From Vibrio rotiferianus CAIM 577 = LMG 21460 (lineage in GTDB: Bacteria > Pseudomonadota > Gammaproteobacteria > Enterobacterales > Vibrionaceae), in assembly GCF_002741985.1 (NCBI RefSeq), contig NZ_APHW01000111.1, forward strand, positions 62,001 to 126,000: DNA of 64,000 nt. Direction: 5' to 3'. The notes below the pieces were generated by a model, which searched no databases, was not told the origin of the DNA, and saw nothing but the letters and a program-made list of their open reading frames with translations. The position numbers and the translations under genes are program-made. How positions within the stretch are numbered: the first letter of the stretch is position 1; every line of letters begins with the position of its first letter. Shown one piece after another: positions 9,180 to 19,139 of the stretch.

Positions 9180-10061
9180 GTGAAAATCGACGATCTTAAA
9201 CTCTTCATTAAAGTGGTAGAGCTAGGAAGCTTTACCGCCGCGGCAAACGCATTAGATCTGCCGCGCGCAAATGTGAGTCGACGGATCGGTGAATTAGAGC
9301 AGTCCCTTGGAGCCCAGCTGTTTCATCGCACCACGCGCAGTTTATCGCTGACCAACAACGGCGAAGCCTATTATGAGAACCTACAAAAAGCGCTGACGAT
9401 GCTCGACTCGGCGAACGAACAAGTCAGCAACGACACCAACGAAGTTCGTGGTCGTATCAAGCTTGGATTGCTACCAGAAACTGACGAACTGGTTCGTCCA
9501 ATTTTGTTCGATTTCCACGACCAATACCCTCATGTTGAGTTAGATATTCGCAACATCAACAACGGGTTTCATGACATGTTCCAGCAAGGGCTAGACATCG
9601 CCTTTCATGGCGGTGCTTTGTTTGATTCCGATATCGTCGCGCGCAAGTTACTGACGCTCGACCGCTGCTTGGTCGCTTCCCCGAACTACCTCAAAACTCA
9701 TGGTACGCCGGAGACTCTCGAACAACTAACCGAGCATAAATGCGTGTGTTTTCGCTGGCCAAATGGTGACGTCGATAATGTATGGCACTTTCAAGAACAA
9801 AGCGTACGGCTTAATCCGAAGCTTATCTCCAACAACATCGGCTTTATTAAGAATGCCACTATCTTAGATCGTGGCATTACCTTTATGCCTAAGCTATTAG
9901 TGCAAAGAGAACTGGAAGCTGGCAGTTTAGTGCAGCTATTGTCACAGTATTCAGTAACAGAAGAGTCGGGCTGGCTGCTCTACCCTCAACCAAAAACCCT
10001 TAGCCAGGCAAGTAGACTACTTATTGAACACCTAATTCAAGAAATACCAAAACTTGTTTAG
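9180..10061 (+). CDS. LysR-family regulator, probably of the adjacent RND pump
   Basis: 293 residues from a GTG start preceded by GGAG. The N-terminal winged helix-turn-helix is clear: MKIDDLKLFIKVVELGSFT, LPRANVSRRIGELEQSLGAQLFHRTTRSLSLT. It belongs to the CrgA/DsdC-like LysR group by general look. The RND efflux operon starts 103 bp downstream on the same strand, so the protein is a plausible local regulator. The intergenic gap holds an inverted repeat. Confidence 0.85.
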   Translation: MKIDDLKLFIKVVELGSFTAAANALDLPRANVSRRIGELEQSLGAQLFHRTTRSLSLTNNGEAYYENLQKALTMLDSANEQVSNDTNEVRGRIKLGLLPETDELVRPILFDFHDQYPHVELDIRNINNGFHDMFQQGLDIAFHGGALFDSDIVARKLLTLDRCLVASPNYLKTHGTPETLEQLTEHKCVCFRWPNGDVDNVWHFQEQSVRLNPKLISNNIGFIKNATILDRGITFMPKLLVQRELEAGSLVQLLSQYSVTEESGWLLYPQPKTLSQASRLLIEHLIQEIPKLV

Positions 10062-10071
10062 TTCAAATAAT

Positions 10072-10090
10072 TGTCTCATTTTATGAGACA
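10072..10090. promoter_or_regulatory. Inverted repeat ahead of the RND operon
   Basis: TGTCTCAT and ATGAGACA form a perfect 8-bp dyad around TTT, just after the LysR stop codon and 75 bp before the adaptor start. There is no T run after it, so it looks more like an operator than a terminator. Confidence 0.4.
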
Positions 10091-10164
10091 GTGAGTCACA
10101 GCGTTGAGTGATTATCTGAACACTGTTCGATTGTATGATGGCACCAAATTTATGGAGCCAACGT

Positions 10165-11247
10165 ATGAATCGTCTATTCAAAATCACCACTTTGAGTGCT
10201 GCGACACTTGCCCTATTGGGTTGCAATCAAAGTCAAGCCACTCTAGAAAAGCCAAAATCTTCACGCCCTATTCAAGTGGTCGAGGTTTCTGCTGAAAACG
10301 CTGCATTGAACAAATCTTTCAGCGGCATTGTTCAAGCTAAAGAGAGCGCATCTCTTTCTTTCCGTGTCCCTGGCACCGTTGAGAGTGTTTTGGTAAAGAA
10401 AGGCGATCATGTCGAGAAGGGAGAGATCATTGCTACGCTTGATCCTCACGATTACCAAGTTTCTTTGGAGGAACTCCAAGCACGTATGTTAGAAGCCAAG
10501 TCCGCGCATAAACTCGCAAAGGCTGAGCTAAAACGCGTGAAGCAAGCGACGGCAGACGACGCGATTGCCAGCGTTAATTTAGATCGTACCATCAGCGGTT
10601 ATGAACGCAGCTTGTCCGCTGTGAAAGTGGTCGAGAAAAATATCCAACGCGCGGAAGACGCTCTGGCATACACCAAACTACGGGCACCATTCACTGGCAC
10701 CATTGGTGAAATTCGCATTGATGCATTTGAACAAACTCTGCCAGGAGTGAGTGTTGCTACCATCCAACAAGACGGTCAATGGGAGGTCGATATCGACGTG
10801 CCTGAAAACATGATTCGCCAGTTCAGTCTTGGTCAGTCTGCGGCACTTTCTTGGTATGCTTCAGAACACGCTTATGACGCGAAAGTGACTGAAATTGCGC
10901 CGAAAAAGCATCTACTCAAGCAAACATATCCTGTCACCCTAGCGATCGACTCGCTTTCTACTGAGTTGTTCAATGGCAAAGCAGTGACAGTGACGACTTC
11001 ATTCCAGCCTAGCCAATCTAGCCATTGCTTCCCGTACTTTGCAATTTTGGGCGAGAAGAAAACGCTTCACGTTAACGTCGTGCGCGATGCGGTTGTCCAT
11101 ACCGAGCCAGTGAGTTTGGAATCTATCGATGCTCATCAAGCTTGCGTTTCAGGCACTTTCCGCCCAGGTGACTATGTCGTGATCAGCGGAACGCATTACC
11201 TCAAACCTGGCGACAACACGCCAAACCTAACCATCAAAACGCTATAG
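10165..11247 (+). CDS. RND efflux periplasmic adaptor lipoprotein
   Basis: 360 residues from the ATG at 10165, chosen because GGAG precedes it and because it opens a lipoprotein signal with lipobox LLGC (Cys20). It is an HlyD/AcrA-type adaptor: barrel-sandwich halves around VPGTVESVLVKKGDHVEKGEIIATLDPHDY and YTKLRAPFTGTIGEI, with a helical hairpin between. It links the inner-membrane permease to the outer-membrane factor. Nine bases separate it from the permease gene. The substrate of the pump cannot be read from the sequence. Confidence 0.9.
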   Translation: MNRLFKITTLSAATLALLGCNQSQATLEKPKSSRPIQVVEVSAENAALNKSFSGIVQAKESASLSFRVPGTVESVLVKKGDHVEKGEIIATLDPHDYQVSLEELQARMLEAKSAHKLAKAELKRVKQATADDAIASVNLDRTISGYERSLSAVKVVEKNIQRAEDALAYTKLRAPFTGTIGEIRIDAFEQTLPGVSVATIQQDGQWEVDIDVPENMIRQFSLGQSAALSWYASEHAYDAKVTEIAPKKHLLKQTYPVTLAIDSLSTELFNGKAVTVTTSFQPSQSSHCFPYFAILGEKKTLHVNVVRDAVVHTEPVSLESIDAHQACVSGTFRPGDYVVISGTHYLKPGDNTPNLTIKTL

Positions 11248-11256
11248 GTCTGAACC

Positions 11257-14200
11257 ATGCTCAATTTAGCTGAATTCGCGATTAGGCAGCGTACTTTCGT
11301 GCTGTTTTTCATCGCCTTAAGTGTGGTGGCGGGTATCTACTCTTACTTCGATTTGGGTAAGTTAGAAGATCCAAGTTTCACCGTAAAAACAGCAGTCGTC
11401 GTCACATTGTATCCGGGGGCGTCAGCCCAAGAGGTTGAACACCAAGTTACGGATACTATTGAAACCAAACTGCAGGAAATGGCAGAGCTGAACCGCTTGC
11501 GTTCATTGTCTCGCCCAGGCATGTCGATGGTATTTGTCGACTTAAAGGAAAGCCTCAACTCCAAGGCATTGCCTCAGCAGTGGGATTTGCTGCGCCGCAA
11601 AGTCGATGATGTGAAGCTACAACTGCCGTCCACTGCACAAATCAGTATTGTGCAAGATGAATTCTCTGAAGTGTACGGCATGCTTTTCTCTATCCACAGT
11701 AACGATGCTGCTCCAGAAGAACTGCGCCGCTATGCAGAAGAGCTTCAACGCCAAATTAAAGCAGTAAAAGGCATCAAAAAGATCGAACTTCACGGTGTAC
11801 AGCCACGTGTCGTACATATCGATATGCCCGATGAGCGTTTAGCACAATACGGCTTGTCTGTTGCGCAAGTATGGAACCAGCTCAGCACACAAAACATGAC
11901 CTTTGAAGCAGGCAAATTCGATGCTGGGACAGAGCGCATTCGCGTCACACAAACCAGTGAGTTTCAATCATTAGACGATATTCGAAACTTGGTGATCAAA
12001 GGTGGCGTAAGTGAACTAGGAACTGGTTTGATTCGCTTAGGTGATATTGCTGACGTCACCATGGGTTACCAAACGCCAGCGCTGACAGAAAGCCGATTTA
12101 ACGGTGACGCTGCGGTGACGCTAGCTGTAAGTCCAGTAGAAGGCATTAACGTAGTGTCATTGGGCGATACCATTCGTGACATTATCCATAGCTACGAGCA
12201 GACGCTTCCGCTTGGTGTCGATATTTCTACCGTGGCTTATCAGCCTGAAGAAGTACAAAAAGCGATTGATAACTTTGTCGGCAACCTGCTGGAAAGTGTC
12301 GCTATTGTATTTGTAGTGCTATTGGTCTTCATGGGCTTTAAGAGTGCGACGATTGTTGGTTCTAGCTTACTTCTAACTATCTTGCTCACGCTGATTTACA
12401 TGAACATCGCAGGCATTGACTTACATCGCGTCTCATTAGGAACCTTCATCCTTGCTCTGGGTATGTTGGTGGACAATGCCATCGTGATCACTGACATGAT
12501 GATTGTAAAGCTGAGCAAAGGCATCGAGCGCACTCGTGCAGCTATTGATTCAGTCAAGGAAACGGCGGTACCACTGCTTGGTGCGACCATCATCGCCATC
12601 ATGGGTGCAAGCCCTGTATTGTTCTCCAAAACAGACTCCGCCGAGTTTGCGGGTTCAGTATTCTACATTGTTGCTTCATCGCTACTATTGTCTTGGCTAG
12701 TAGCCATGACCTTCACCATATTGATGTGTTGGATGTTCATCAAACCAACACCCGCGGATGAAGATGCCAAACCAAGTCGATACAAGCAATTAGTGTTTTG
12801 GACAGTCGACAATCCGATGAAAGCACTGACAACACTGATTCCGCTGATTTTGGTGACTGCATTTGCCGTGCCTTATGTAGCGGTGAACTTTATCCCACAA
12901 TCGGACCGCCCTATTGTATTCCTTGATTACTGGCTACCGAATGGCGCCAAGATTGAAAAGACCTCGGCTGACATGCGCAAAGTTGAAGAATGGCTGATAA
13001 AGCAACCTGAAGTAGAAAGTATTTCTAGTTACATGGGCGCAAGTGCACCTCGATTCTCAGTCACCGTAGAGCCAGAACCGTTTGATCCTGCATACGGGCA
13101 GATCTTGATTAATACCAAAGATTACGCAGGCATCAATAAGCTCGTTGAACGTGGAGACAAATGGCTGCAAAACCAGTTCCCAGATGCAGAGCCACGCTTT
13201 AGAGCACTAAAACTGGCGACGTCAGACAAGTACGCGGTAGAAGCTCGCTTCTCGGGTCCAGATGAAGTGGTATTGCACCAGTTGGCGGATCAAGCTAAAG
13301 CCATCTTAGCTACTCACCCAGATGCAAAGTACGTTCGTGATGACTGGCGTCAAGAAAGCAAGGTGCTCAAACCCATCATCAATCAAGACAAGATGCGTCA
13401 AGCTGGCATTAACCGTGCGGACATCGCTTTTGCTCTGAAACGCGCTTCTGATGGCATGCCATTAGGTCAGATGAACCTTAATGACGAGTTGATTCCAATC
13501 CAGCTGCGTGGCACGTCTCAAAACATGGCGTCACTAGAAACATTGCCCGTGCGTTCGCTGCTTGGCATGCACAGTGTGCCCCTCGGCCAAGTGGTCGATG
13601 GCTTTGAGCTAGTGCCAGAAGAGAGCATGATCTGGCGCCGCAATCGCGTCAAAACTATCACTGCGCAAGCAGGTGTTGAGCGTTCAACCACACCAGCAAG
13701 AGTGCGCAACGCGGTGAAAGATCAAATCGAAGCGATTCCTTTGCCAGCCGGCTACAGCTTGGAATGGGGCGGCGAATATTACGATGAACACAAAGCGGTT
13801 ACTGACATCTTTAAACAGCTACCAAAAGCCATGCTGATCATGGTGATCATTCTGGTCGCGATGTTTAACGGCTTTAAGCAACCGATCATCATTCTAGCCA
13901 CACTCCCATTAGCGGCAACAGGTGCCACCTTTGCTCTGCTTGGTTTTGACAAACCATTCGGCTTTATGGCGTTGATTGGTGCCATCACCCTGACGGGCAT
14001 GATCATTAAAAACGGCATTGTGTTGATGGACCAAATTGAGCTGGAACGTGCGAACGGCCGCCCATTGTCGGATGCCATCAAAGAAGCCACTGTTAACCGC
14101 ACCATGGCGATTTCGATGGGTGCACTGACAACCGCACTCGGCATGATCCCGCTGCTATCGGATCTCTTGTTCGACCAAATGGCAGCGACCATCATCGGCG

Positions 14201-14313
14201 GTCTGGCAGCGGCGACCGTGTTGTCACTATTCATCATGCCGGCACTGTACCGCTTGGCGTACAAAGAAAAATCACCAACCACGCAAACTGACGCTGAATT
14301 GAAGGAGGCGTAA
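11257..14313 (+). CDS. RND efflux inner-membrane permease
   Basis: 1018 residues, the usual size for an AcrB-superfamily proton-driven exporter with twelve membrane helices and two large periplasmic loops. N-terminal IRQRTFVLFFIALSVVAG and LYPGASAQEVEHQV are family hallmarks. The fourth helix carries GMLVDNAIVITDM, so the usual Asp-Asp pair of the proton relay is Asp-Asn here. That is seen in other branches too and does not alone imply loss of function. It is the middle gene of a complete three-gene pump operon. Confidence 0.93.
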   Translation: MLNLAEFAIRQRTFVLFFIALSVVAGIYSYFDLGKLEDPSFTVKTAVVVTLYPGASAQEVEHQVTDTIETKLQEMAELNRLRSLSRPGMSMVFVDLKESLNSKALPQQWDLLRRKVDDVKLQLPSTAQISIVQDEFSEVYGMLFSIHSNDAAPEELRRYAEELQRQIKAVKGIKKIELHGVQPRVVHIDMPDERLAQYGLSVAQVWNQLSTQNMTFEAGKFDAGTERIRVTQTSEFQSLDDIRNLVIKGGVSELGTGLIRLGDIADVTMGYQTPALTESRFNGDAAVTLAVSPVEGINVVSLGDTIRDIIHSYEQTLPLGVDISTVAYQPEEVQKAIDNFVGNLLESVAIVFVVLLVFMGFKSATIVGSSLLLTILLTLIYMNIAGIDLHRVSLGTFILALGMLVDNAIVITDMMIVKLSKGIERTRAAIDSVKETAVPLLGATIIAIMGASPVLFSKTDSAEFAGSVFYIVASSLLLSWLVAMTFTILMCWMFIKPTPADEDAKPSRYKQLVFWTVDNPMKALTTLIPLILVTAFAVPYVAVNFIPQSDRPIVFLDYWLPNGAKIEKTSADMRKVEEWLIKQPEVESISSYMGASAPRFSVTVEPEPFDPAYGQILINTKDYAGINKLVERGDKWLQNQFPDAEPRFRALKLATSDKYAVEARFSGPDEVVLHQLADQAKAILATHPDAKYVRDDWRQESKVLKPIINQDKMRQAGINRADIAFALKRASDGMPLGQMNLNDELIPIQLRGTSQNMASLETLPVRSLLGMHSVPLGQVVDGFELVPEESMIWRRNRVKTITAQAGVERSTTPARVRNAVKDQIEAIPLPAGYSLEWGGEYYDEHKAVTDIFKQLPKAMLIMVIILVAMFNGFKQPIIILATLPLAATGATFALLGFDKPFGFMALIGAITLTGMIIKNGIVLMDQIELERANGRPLSDAIKEATVNRTMAISMGALTTALGMIPLLSDLLFDQMAATIIGGLAAATVLSLFIMPALYRLAYKEKSPTTQTDAELKEA

Positions 14314-14315
14314 TC

Positions 14316-15806
14316 ATGAGAAAGTTCGTTATCGCGCCACTGGTATTGGCAATGAGTTTATCTGGTTGTGCCGTTGGGCCAGACTATCAAACGCCAACCA
14401 CCAGCATGGCAGAGACTTATTTGTATGCCGACCAAAATGGCGTCAGCCGCAGTGCTGAGAGAGAAGCGTTTTGGTGGACAGAGTTTAACGACCCAACGTT
14501 GAACGATTTGGTGCTTGATATGCAAAGCCAAAACATCCCGCTCAAGGTAGCGGCAGAGCGTATCAAGATGGCTGACAGCTATAAGAGCGTTGTTGAGTCA
14601 TTCAAGGTGCCAACCATCAGTGTTGGTGCCGGATACGTCAATTATCAGCTGAGTAAGAACGACTCGCTGCTTGGTCCTGCGCTCAATCCTATTGGCGACT
14701 CGGCAGCAGGCTTACCACCACAGATTGGTAACACGACACTGTTGGATAACCAGCATGATGGTGTGTTTGCCGGAGCAAGTATCGCATGGGAATTGGACTT
14801 ATTTGGTCGTATTGACCGCCAGTCCAATGCTGCAAAAATTCGAGTTGAGCAAGCAGAGATCTATCAAAGCGGGCTTACAACCTTGCTCACCGCAGACTTG
14901 ATTCATAACTACTTGCAGTATCAAGGGGCAAGCGAGCGTCTCGACTTAGCTAAATCAAACCTTGAAGACCAAAGGAAAACCATGGACTTGGTCGAGAAAG
15001 TGGTTCGTAGCGGTTATGGCTCGGATCTCGATTTAGCCCAAACCAAAGCGACGCTTGCTGCAATGGAGTCAATCATTCCTCAGTTGGAAATCGCACAACA
15101 GGTACACAAACATCGTATCGCAGTACTGCTTGGTGAGCCTTTATCGAAAGTCGAAGTGCGACTTGCAGAAACTCAAGGTGTACCAGCAATGCAGAATGTC
15201 GTGCCAATCGGATTACCTTCCGACTTACTGCAACGACGCCCTGATATCCGCTTAGCGGAGCGAGAAATGGCAGCCATCAATGAAGAACTCGCGGCAAGTA
15301 TTGCCAATCAATATCCGAAGTTCTTCTTAACCGGTGCTCCTGGTGTGTCCGCCTCTAGCTTTGATGATCTGTTTAACAGTGATTCTTTCGGCTGGGTTGG
15401 CTCGGCTGGCATCAGTTGGAATGTCTTTGATGGTGGTCGTGGCGATGCTTTAGAGGACATCAACCAAGCTCGTTTTGATACAGCAACACTGACTTACCAA
15501 CACGCCGTAGATTCGGCTTTTGCTGAAGTAGATTCCACACTATTTGCATATGGCAGAAGCCAAGAGAATCAGCGCCGTATTGATGATGCTCTGGTTGCGA
15601 CAGATAAAGCCGTGGGGAAAGCCAAGTCGCTCTACCGTGCTGGGTTGATTGATCACTTGTCAGTGCTCGATGCTCAGCGCCAACAACGCATGATGCAAGA
15701 CAGACAAGTCGCGGCCAAGTTACAAACGGCTCAGGTCACTGTCGCGCTCTACAAGTCGCTAGGTGGTGATTGGGAGTTGGAAAAAACAACAATTCAACAA
15801 AATTAA
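14316..15806 (+). CDS. RND outer-membrane efflux lipoprotein (NodT/OprM type)
   Basis: 496 residues with lipobox LSGC (Cys18) and the typical AVGPDYQTP that follows it in NodT-family proteins. It has two repeats of the outer-membrane efflux domain (for example AWELDLFGRIDRQSNAAK and LPSDLLQRRPDIRLAEREM). It forms the outer-membrane and periplasmic channel of the pump. It starts two bases after the permease stop codon, so the three genes are surely cotranscribed. Confidence 0.93.
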   Translation: MRKFVIAPLVLAMSLSGCAVGPDYQTPTTSMAETYLYADQNGVSRSAEREAFWWTEFNDPTLNDLVLDMQSQNIPLKVAAERIKMADSYKSVVESFKVPTISVGAGYVNYQLSKNDSLLGPALNPIGDSAAGLPPQIGNTTLLDNQHDGVFAGASIAWELDLFGRIDRQSNAAKIRVEQAEIYQSGLTTLLTADLIHNYLQYQGASERLDLAKSNLEDQRKTMDLVEKVVRSGYGSDLDLAQTKATLAAMESIIPQLEIAQQVHKHRIAVLLGEPLSKVEVRLAETQGVPAMQNVVPIGLPSDLLQRRPDIRLAEREMAAINEELAASIANQYPKFFLTGAPGVSASSFDDLFNSDSFGWVGSAGISWNVFDGGRGDALEDINQARFDTATLTYQHAVDSAFAEVDSTLFAYGRSQENQRRIDDALVATDKAVGKAKSLYRAGLIDHLSVLDAQRQQRMMQDRQVAAKLQTAQVTVALYKSLGGDWELEKTTIQQN

Positions 15807-15825
15807 ATGAACAGTATTTGATTTT

Positions 15826-15882
15826 GGGGAGCGAGTTACGAATTCATAGGGGACCAAGAATTCAACCGCTCCCCTTTTTTAT
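15826..15882 (+). terminator. Terminator of the first RND operon
   Basis: GGGGAGCG (15826-15833) pairs with CGCTCCCC (15867-15874). An inner pair of GAATTC sites extends the hairpin, and a run of T follows. Confidence 0.8.
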
Positions 15883-16013
15883 CCATAGCAATCCGACTAA
15901 GTTCAAATTCGTCGCTATGTAACTGGATGAAATGTAAACATGTCAGTATGTTTAAAAGATGAGCATACGGATTGATTCTCATATCGTGTGTATTCACCTC
16001 AACAGGAGTGATT

Positions 16014-17240
16014 ATGAATTTTGTCGACGGCGTATTACAAGTCGAATCTTTTCTCGCGGTGACCCTTGGGATCGTCGTTTTATTTTTGGGCAGGCGCTTA
16101 ACTCAGGCAAGCTCATTTCTCAAAGAGTTTAGCATTCCAGAACCTGTGTCCGGAGGCATTTTGGTCTCTGTGCTATTCACTATTCTCCACTACGTCACTC
16201 AGATAGATGTACAGTTCGATCTAGCAACTCGTGACTTACTTTTGGTTTACTTCTTTACCACTATCGGCATCAACGCCAGCCTGCAAGACTTGTTCAAAGG
16301 CGGTAAGCCTCTACTGATTCTTCTTTCAGTGACCATCGGCTATATGCTAGTTCAGAACCTAACAGGGATTGGTATTGCTACCATGCTTGGACAACCAGAA
16401 GCAGTCGGCTTGTTAAGTGGTACTGTATCGTTAATTGGTGGCCATGGAACAGCCATAGCTTGGTCACCAAGAATTGCTGAGATCTTCGATCTTAATACTG
16501 CAATGGAAATCGGTATTGCCAGCGCAACATTTGGTCTAATTTTAGCAAGTTTGATGGGTGGCCCAATTGCGAAATACCTCATAAACAAGCACAACCTCAA
16601 ACCCACCACAGTGGAAGAGATGGACGTTGGCACCGCGAAAAATGAACCTCAGCCATCCATCAATGCTTACGACTTCTTAGATGCGATGCTCGCGATTCAT
16701 GTTTGTATCATATTGGGTGCGATTTTGAATGAAGGGGTCAGTAGCTTAGGTCTCGAACTTCCGCTGTTTGTAACCTGTTTGTTCGCCGGTATTTTGATTT
16801 CTAACGTTATTCCAGCATCGTACCCTCGTATTACAGGCACACGTTGGCCAGCAAGGAAGCCTGCTGTTGCATTAATTGCCGATATGGCGCTTGGAGCATT
16901 CCTGGCAATGTCATTAATGAGCATGCAACTTTGGGCTCTGGTTGATTTGGCGGGACCGATCTTTATTATTCTTGGCGCGCAATTTTTGGTGGCAATCTGC
17001 ATCGCAATCTTCGTTGTGTTCCCATTGATGGGGAAAAACTACGATGCGGCGGTAGTGTGTTCTGGTTTTGGTGGAATATCTTTAGGCTCGACGCCAACTG
17101 CGATGGCCAATATGTCGGCGGTAGCGCAAAAGTACGGTAATTCACACCAAGCCTTTATCATCGTGCCACTGGTGTGCGCTTTCTTTATCGATTTAGCGAA
17201 CGCGCTCATCATCCCCTACTTCATTAAATGGATTGGCTAA
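16014..17240 (+). CDS. gltS: Sodium/glutamate symporter
   Basis: 408 residues from the ATG at 16014, preferred over an upstream in-frame ATG because ACAGGAGTG lies just before it and because the length then matches E. coli GltS (401). About ten hydrophobic segments. Family motifs include the VSGGILVSVLF region, GGHGTAIAWSP and GFGGISLGSTPTAMANM, the two inverted glycine-rich re-entrant loops of this sodium symporter family. It imports glutamate across the inner membrane. It is monocistronic and ends at a UUCG-loop terminator. Confidence 0.92.
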   Translation: MNFVDGVLQVESFLAVTLGIVVLFLGRRLTQASSFLKEFSIPEPVSGGILVSVLFTILHYVTQIDVQFDLATRDLLLVYFFTTIGINASLQDLFKGGKPLLILLSVTIGYMLVQNLTGIGIATMLGQPEAVGLLSGTVSLIGGHGTAIAWSPRIAEIFDLNTAMEIGIASATFGLILASLMGGPIAKYLINKHNLKPTTVEEMDVGTAKNEPQPSINAYDFLDAMLAIHVCIILGAILNEGVSSLGLELPLFVTCLFAGILISNVIPASYPRITGTRWPARKPAVALIADMALGAFLAMSLMSMQLWALVDLAGPIFIILGAQFLVAICIAIFVVFPLMGKNYDAAVVCSGFGGISLGSTPTAMANMSAVAQKYGNSHQAFIIVPLVCAFFIDLANALIIPYFIKWIG

Positions 17241-17261
17241 TTAAAACGCCAAACGGTTAAA

Positions 17262-17293
17262 AAGAGGTCACTTCGGTGGCCTCTTACTTTATT
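17262..17293 (+). terminator. Terminator after gltS
   Basis: AAGAGGTCAC and GTGGCCTCTT close a TTCG tetraloop (one G-T wobble) at 17262-17285, followed by ACTTTATTT. Confidence 0.75.
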
Positions 17294-17388
17294 TGCATAA
17301 ATATCGCTACCACCTTTCCCCGTACTCAGTTGTATAATGACATCTCTGAAATATTTTGTTACGTACTCGTTCACCCTTGAGAAAACAC

Positions 17389-17643
17389 ATGAACAGCAGC
17401 AGATGGGCAGGCCTTATGGTTGGCACCCTCTTTTTAATCGGCACTCTTATTCTATTCGGTTCTACCGTGCACTCAGCATGGTACAAAATTCCGTTGGAAG
17501 CTGTGAATGGCATTGCCTTCACCCTAGCTTTTGGGTTGGGTTTGAATCACTTCTTTGCTTACGTCTCAGCATTCATCACGCTAGCAGCGCTCTTTTACAT
17601 TGGATACGCAATCGGCTCTCGCATTTTCAACAAGATAAGATAA
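17389..17643 (+). CDS. Small inner-membrane protein, unknown
   Basis: 84 residues from the ATG at 17389, which follows TTGAGAAA. An earlier in-frame start at 17356 has no ribosome site. There are two hydrophobic segments, about residues 6-27 (AGLMVGTLFLIGTLILFGSTV) and 40-76 (IAFTLAFGLGLN, AFITLAALFYIGYAIGS), with a basic C-terminus. No family recognised. A 109-codon ORF overlaps it in another frame and looks like a shadow. Confidence 0.55.
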   Translation: MNSSRWAGLMVGTLFLIGTLILFGSTVHSAWYKIPLEAVNGIAFTLAFGLGLNHFFAYVSAFITLAALFYIGYAIGSRIFNKIR

Positions 17644-18043
17644 GCACCTCCCCCATATATACCTAACTAAAGATAGTGGCTTTAAAACAGCCGCCATCTC
17701 CTTCCTAAAGGCACTCGGGCCGAGCTCAAGGTTACATTGGCACCAGTATAGCCGCTCACTTTTTCTATAAGCATATTGAGATCGAGCCATTTTCCCGAAA
17801 ACCGAATAGTGTTATGCAACTTCGAACAATAAAATGGTTTATAAAAACGGCGGTTTGTATCGAGTAATTCTATAAAGGTCGGTGTAGTGTGCTTGGGAAA
17901 ATGAAGTGTTAATACAAACCTTTGGCTACCCTTAAAGATAGAATTACCAGCGTATTTCCTTGTTTCATTGGAAAAAAACAAACATCGATACTAGATAAAA
18001 ATCGACCTCTACTTCGCCTTCGTTGCTCCTCAGAGATGTTTGT
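17644..18043. other. 400-bp stretch without a supported gene
   Basis: Between the small membrane protein and the diguanylate cyclase. A 99-codon minus-strand ORF (17682-17981) lacks a ribosome site and any recognisable composition. No convincing terminator, RNA or repeat was found, although the promoter for the cyclase must lie here. Confidence 0.5.
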
Positions 18044-19072
18044 ATGGAAAGAACTTCCTTAGATAGGGTATTTGCGTTTTACTATGTTTGCTTAACGAGC
18101 TTGGGGATTGCTGTTACCTTAGTGGTGAGTGTGTACAGGAATGAACCGACTATCACTTACATTCCTTACCTGCTATCGGCATTTATCTGCAGCTTGTATA
18201 TTTGGTTTGGACAAGCCTTAAACACCTCCCCGAATCAAAAGCTAATCATCATAGCTCTAATTTTTGGCTTCTCGCTTAGCTTCTATGTCTATTATTTTTG
18301 GGGCAGCCAACTCGTCTTCTCTTCTTTGTTAACCGTAAATTTGTTGTTTGTCCTGATGGAGCTAGGCTTCATTTGGTCCTTATTCATTTATGGTCTGGCA
18401 TCACTTATCTATTTTCACATAGACCTATCCGCGATAGTTAAAAATCCATCGAGAGAAATAGATACCTATTCATTTGTTTTTCAATACAGCATGCTATACC
18501 TTTTTAACTTCTTCGTGTTTCAGGGGCTCAAAGCCATAGAAAAAGCATTCAACAACTACCGAAGCCAACAAAATGAAGTTCAACAGAGGCTCCTTAGGCT
18601 ACTAGAGATAGATGAACTCACCGACTGTTTATCTCGATTTAAAGGGAATCAACTTCTCGATCAACAGTTTGAACAAGCGAAGCTACACAATGAGACTTTC
18701 GCACTGCTCTATATCGACCTAGACGGCTTTAAACAAATTAATGACTCATATGGGCACGTCTATGGCGATGAAGTTCTTAAAATCACGGCTCATCGTATCT
18801 TAGGCCTGTTATCAGACACGCAGTTTGCAATTAGAAACGGAGGGGACGAATTTATTCTCTGCCTACCAAACATAGATAACTTTGAAGAGATAGAACGTTT
18901 CAAAGCTCTACTTCTTCAGGTTTGTAGTGCACCCATTTTGCTTGACTTCCACGAAGTTGAAATTGGTCTGAGCATTGGTATTGCGCGTTATCCACACGAT
19001 GGCGATAACCACCAAAGCTTAATTCATCGTGCCGATGAAATGATGTATCTCACCAAAAAATCAAGAACATAA
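18044..19072 (+). CDS. Membrane-bound diguanylate cyclase (GGDEF)
   Basis: 342 residues from the ATG at 18044; an in-frame TTG at 18023 is a weaker alternative. Residues 1-175 hold five or six hydrophobic helices. A short coiled linker leads to a GGDEF domain (about 185-342) with DELTDCLSR, YIDLDGFKQINDSYGH and an intact GGDEF at 266-270, so it should make cyclic di-GMP. The RxxD product-inhibition site usually found upstream of GGDEF is not visible (SDTQ at that spot). The sensed signal is unknown. Confidence 0.88.
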   Translation: MERTSLDRVFAFYYVCLTSLGIAVTLVVSVYRNEPTITYIPYLLSAFICSLYIWFGQALNTSPNQKLIIIALIFGFSLSFYVYYFWGSQLVFSSLLTVNLLFVLMELGFIWSLFIYGLASLIYFHIDLSAIVKNPSREIDTYSFVFQYSMLYLFNFFVFQGLKAIEKAFNNYRSQQNEVQQRLLRLLEIDELTDCLSRFKGNQLLDQQFEQAKLHNETFALLYIDLDGFKQINDSYGHVYGDEVLKITAHRILGLLSDTQFAIRNGGDEFILCLPNIDNFEEIERFKALLLQVCSAPILLDFHEVEIGLSIGIARYPHDGDNHQSLIHRADEMMYLTKKSRT

Positions 19073-19139
19073 GGCTTAGGCTCATCAAGGAGCAGCCCCT
19101 ATAACAAGTACAAATATAATGAGTTCAGGACATAGGTGT

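Noticed and set aside
13779-14282. 167-codon minus-strand ORF
   Set aside because: It lies entirely inside the RND permease gene and mirrors its hydrophobic composition.
17682-17981. 99-codon minus-strand ORF in the gap before the diguanylate cyclase
   Set aside because: No ribosome site, no recognisable family and no coupling to a neighbour.
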